Assembly: GCA_002071245.1 (NCBI GenBank)
Contig: MWEV01000177.1
Span: 1-21,830, forward strand
From: Deltaproteobacteria bacterium ADurb.Bin026
GTDB taxonomy: Bacteria; Desulfobacterota; Syntrophorhabdia; Syntrophorhabdales; Syntrophorhabdaceae
Reading direction: 5' to 3'
Length of the DNA stretch: 21,830 bases
Shown: positions 21,690 to 21,830 of the stretch, piece by piece
Layout of the letters: each line of letters opens with the position of its first letter
How positions within the stretch are numbered: position 1 is the stretch's first letter
Notes under the pieces: generated by a model
What the model was told of the DNA's origin: nothing
The model's database searches: none
What the model saw: only the letters and a program-made list of their open reading frames with translations
Position numbers and translations under genes: made by a program

Positions 21690-21830
21690 ACTGTCTAACT
21701 GTCTATATTATACTGTCTAATTATATTACTTACTGTCTAACAATATAATAATAAATTATACAATAACGTATTTTTTTCTTGACAAATAATTTTATCTGTA
21801 TAATTATAATTACAGATCAACATACTGTCT
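21690..21830. repeat. Irregularly spaced copies of ACTGTCTAA
   Basis: ACTGTCT begins at 21690, 21698, 21712, 21732 and 21824, most copies reading ACTGTCTA or ACTGTCTAA, always in the same orientation. Spacings are 8, 14, 20 and 92 bases. The DNA between is very AT-rich. The copies lie upstream of a promoter-like sequence, so they could be operator half-sites or residual repeat DNA from the adjacent mobile element. Confidence 0.6.
21779..21817 (+). promoter_or_regulatory. Putative promoter with overlapping palindrome for a gene beyond the window
   Basis: TTGACA (21779-21784) is a perfect -35. TATAAT occurs at 21799-21804 (spacer 14) and at 21805-21810 (spacer 20), neither ideal. ATCTGTA (21794-21800) and TACAGAT (21811-21817) form an inverted repeat spanning the -10 region, a typical repressor position. 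The controlled gene is outside the window. Confidence 0.45.

Noticed and set aside
21690..21830. CRISPR-like array from repeated ACTGTCTAA
   Set aside because: Units are only 7-9 bases and the spacings (8, 14, 20, 92) are irregular; no cas gene is present.
21318..21830. Intact insertion sequence at the right edge
   Set aside because: Only about 90 codons of transposase remain, without the third catalytic acid, start codon or terminal inverted repeats.

Overview
The window reads as an anaerobic, aromatic-degrading Gram-negative bacterium, most likely a syntrophic or sulfate-reducing relative of the former Deltaproteobacteria (a Syntrophorhabdus-like lineage is my guess from gene content, not a database result). 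Support: an RpoD-type sigma tail, an ETF/FixCX module, a UbiD/UbiX decarboxylase system, a two-subunit PEP-synthase-like kinase of the phenylphosphate synthase type, a molybdenum hydroxylase, and an outer-membrane protein of the 'MetA-pathway of phenol degradation' family.

Layout. 2-358: 3' end of a housekeeping-type sigma factor gene. 500-5122 (+): acyl-CoA dehydrogenase, EtfB, EtfA, FixC-like flavoprotein and FixX-like ferredoxin, an electron-transfer operon. 5123-5453: non-coding, with 16-bp direct repeats and two hairpins. 5454-6350 (-): LysR regulator, divergent from a long (+) run: ubiD-like decarboxylase (6469), aryl-CoA ligase (7988), UPF0261/Tm-1-like protein (9634), three subunits of a xanthine-oxidase-family enzyme (10891-14635), phenylphosphate-synthase-like subunits 1 and 2 (14881, 16805), a second Tm-1-like protein (17927), an LpdD-like prenyl-FMN chaperone domain protein (about 19163), ubiX (19545) and an outer-membrane channel-like protein (20271), closed by a strong terminator at 21262-21300. 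21301-21830: remnant of an IS256-family transposase, then AT-rich DNA with repeats of ACTGTCTAA and a likely promoter.

How it may work together (inference). A phenolic substrate is phosphorylated by the PEP-synthase-like pair, carboxylated by the UbiD enzyme using prenyl-FMN made by UbiX and helped by the LpdD-like protein, activated to an aryl-CoA by the ligase, and then acted on by the Mo enzyme. The set is not the textbook Thauera phenol system: there is one UbiD subunit instead of two, no CBS-domain third kinase subunit, no HAD-like carboxylase subunit, and the Mo-enzyme FAD subunit lacks the cysteines of the extra [4Fe-4S] loop of 4-hydroxybenzoyl-CoA reductase. Two paralogous Tm-1-like proteins of unknown role are embedded in it. 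The upstream ACAD/ETF/FixCX operon could dispose of or redistribute electrons from downstream acyl-CoA oxidation, and it shares two short promoter motifs with the ubiD promoter.

Composition changes sharply by eye: the first 5.3 kb and the last 0.5 kb are clearly AT-rich, while about 6.4-21.3 kb is near 50% GC. With repeats at one edge and a transposase remnant at the other, the aromatic cluster may be an acquired block. No tRNA, rRNA or CRISPR array was seen.
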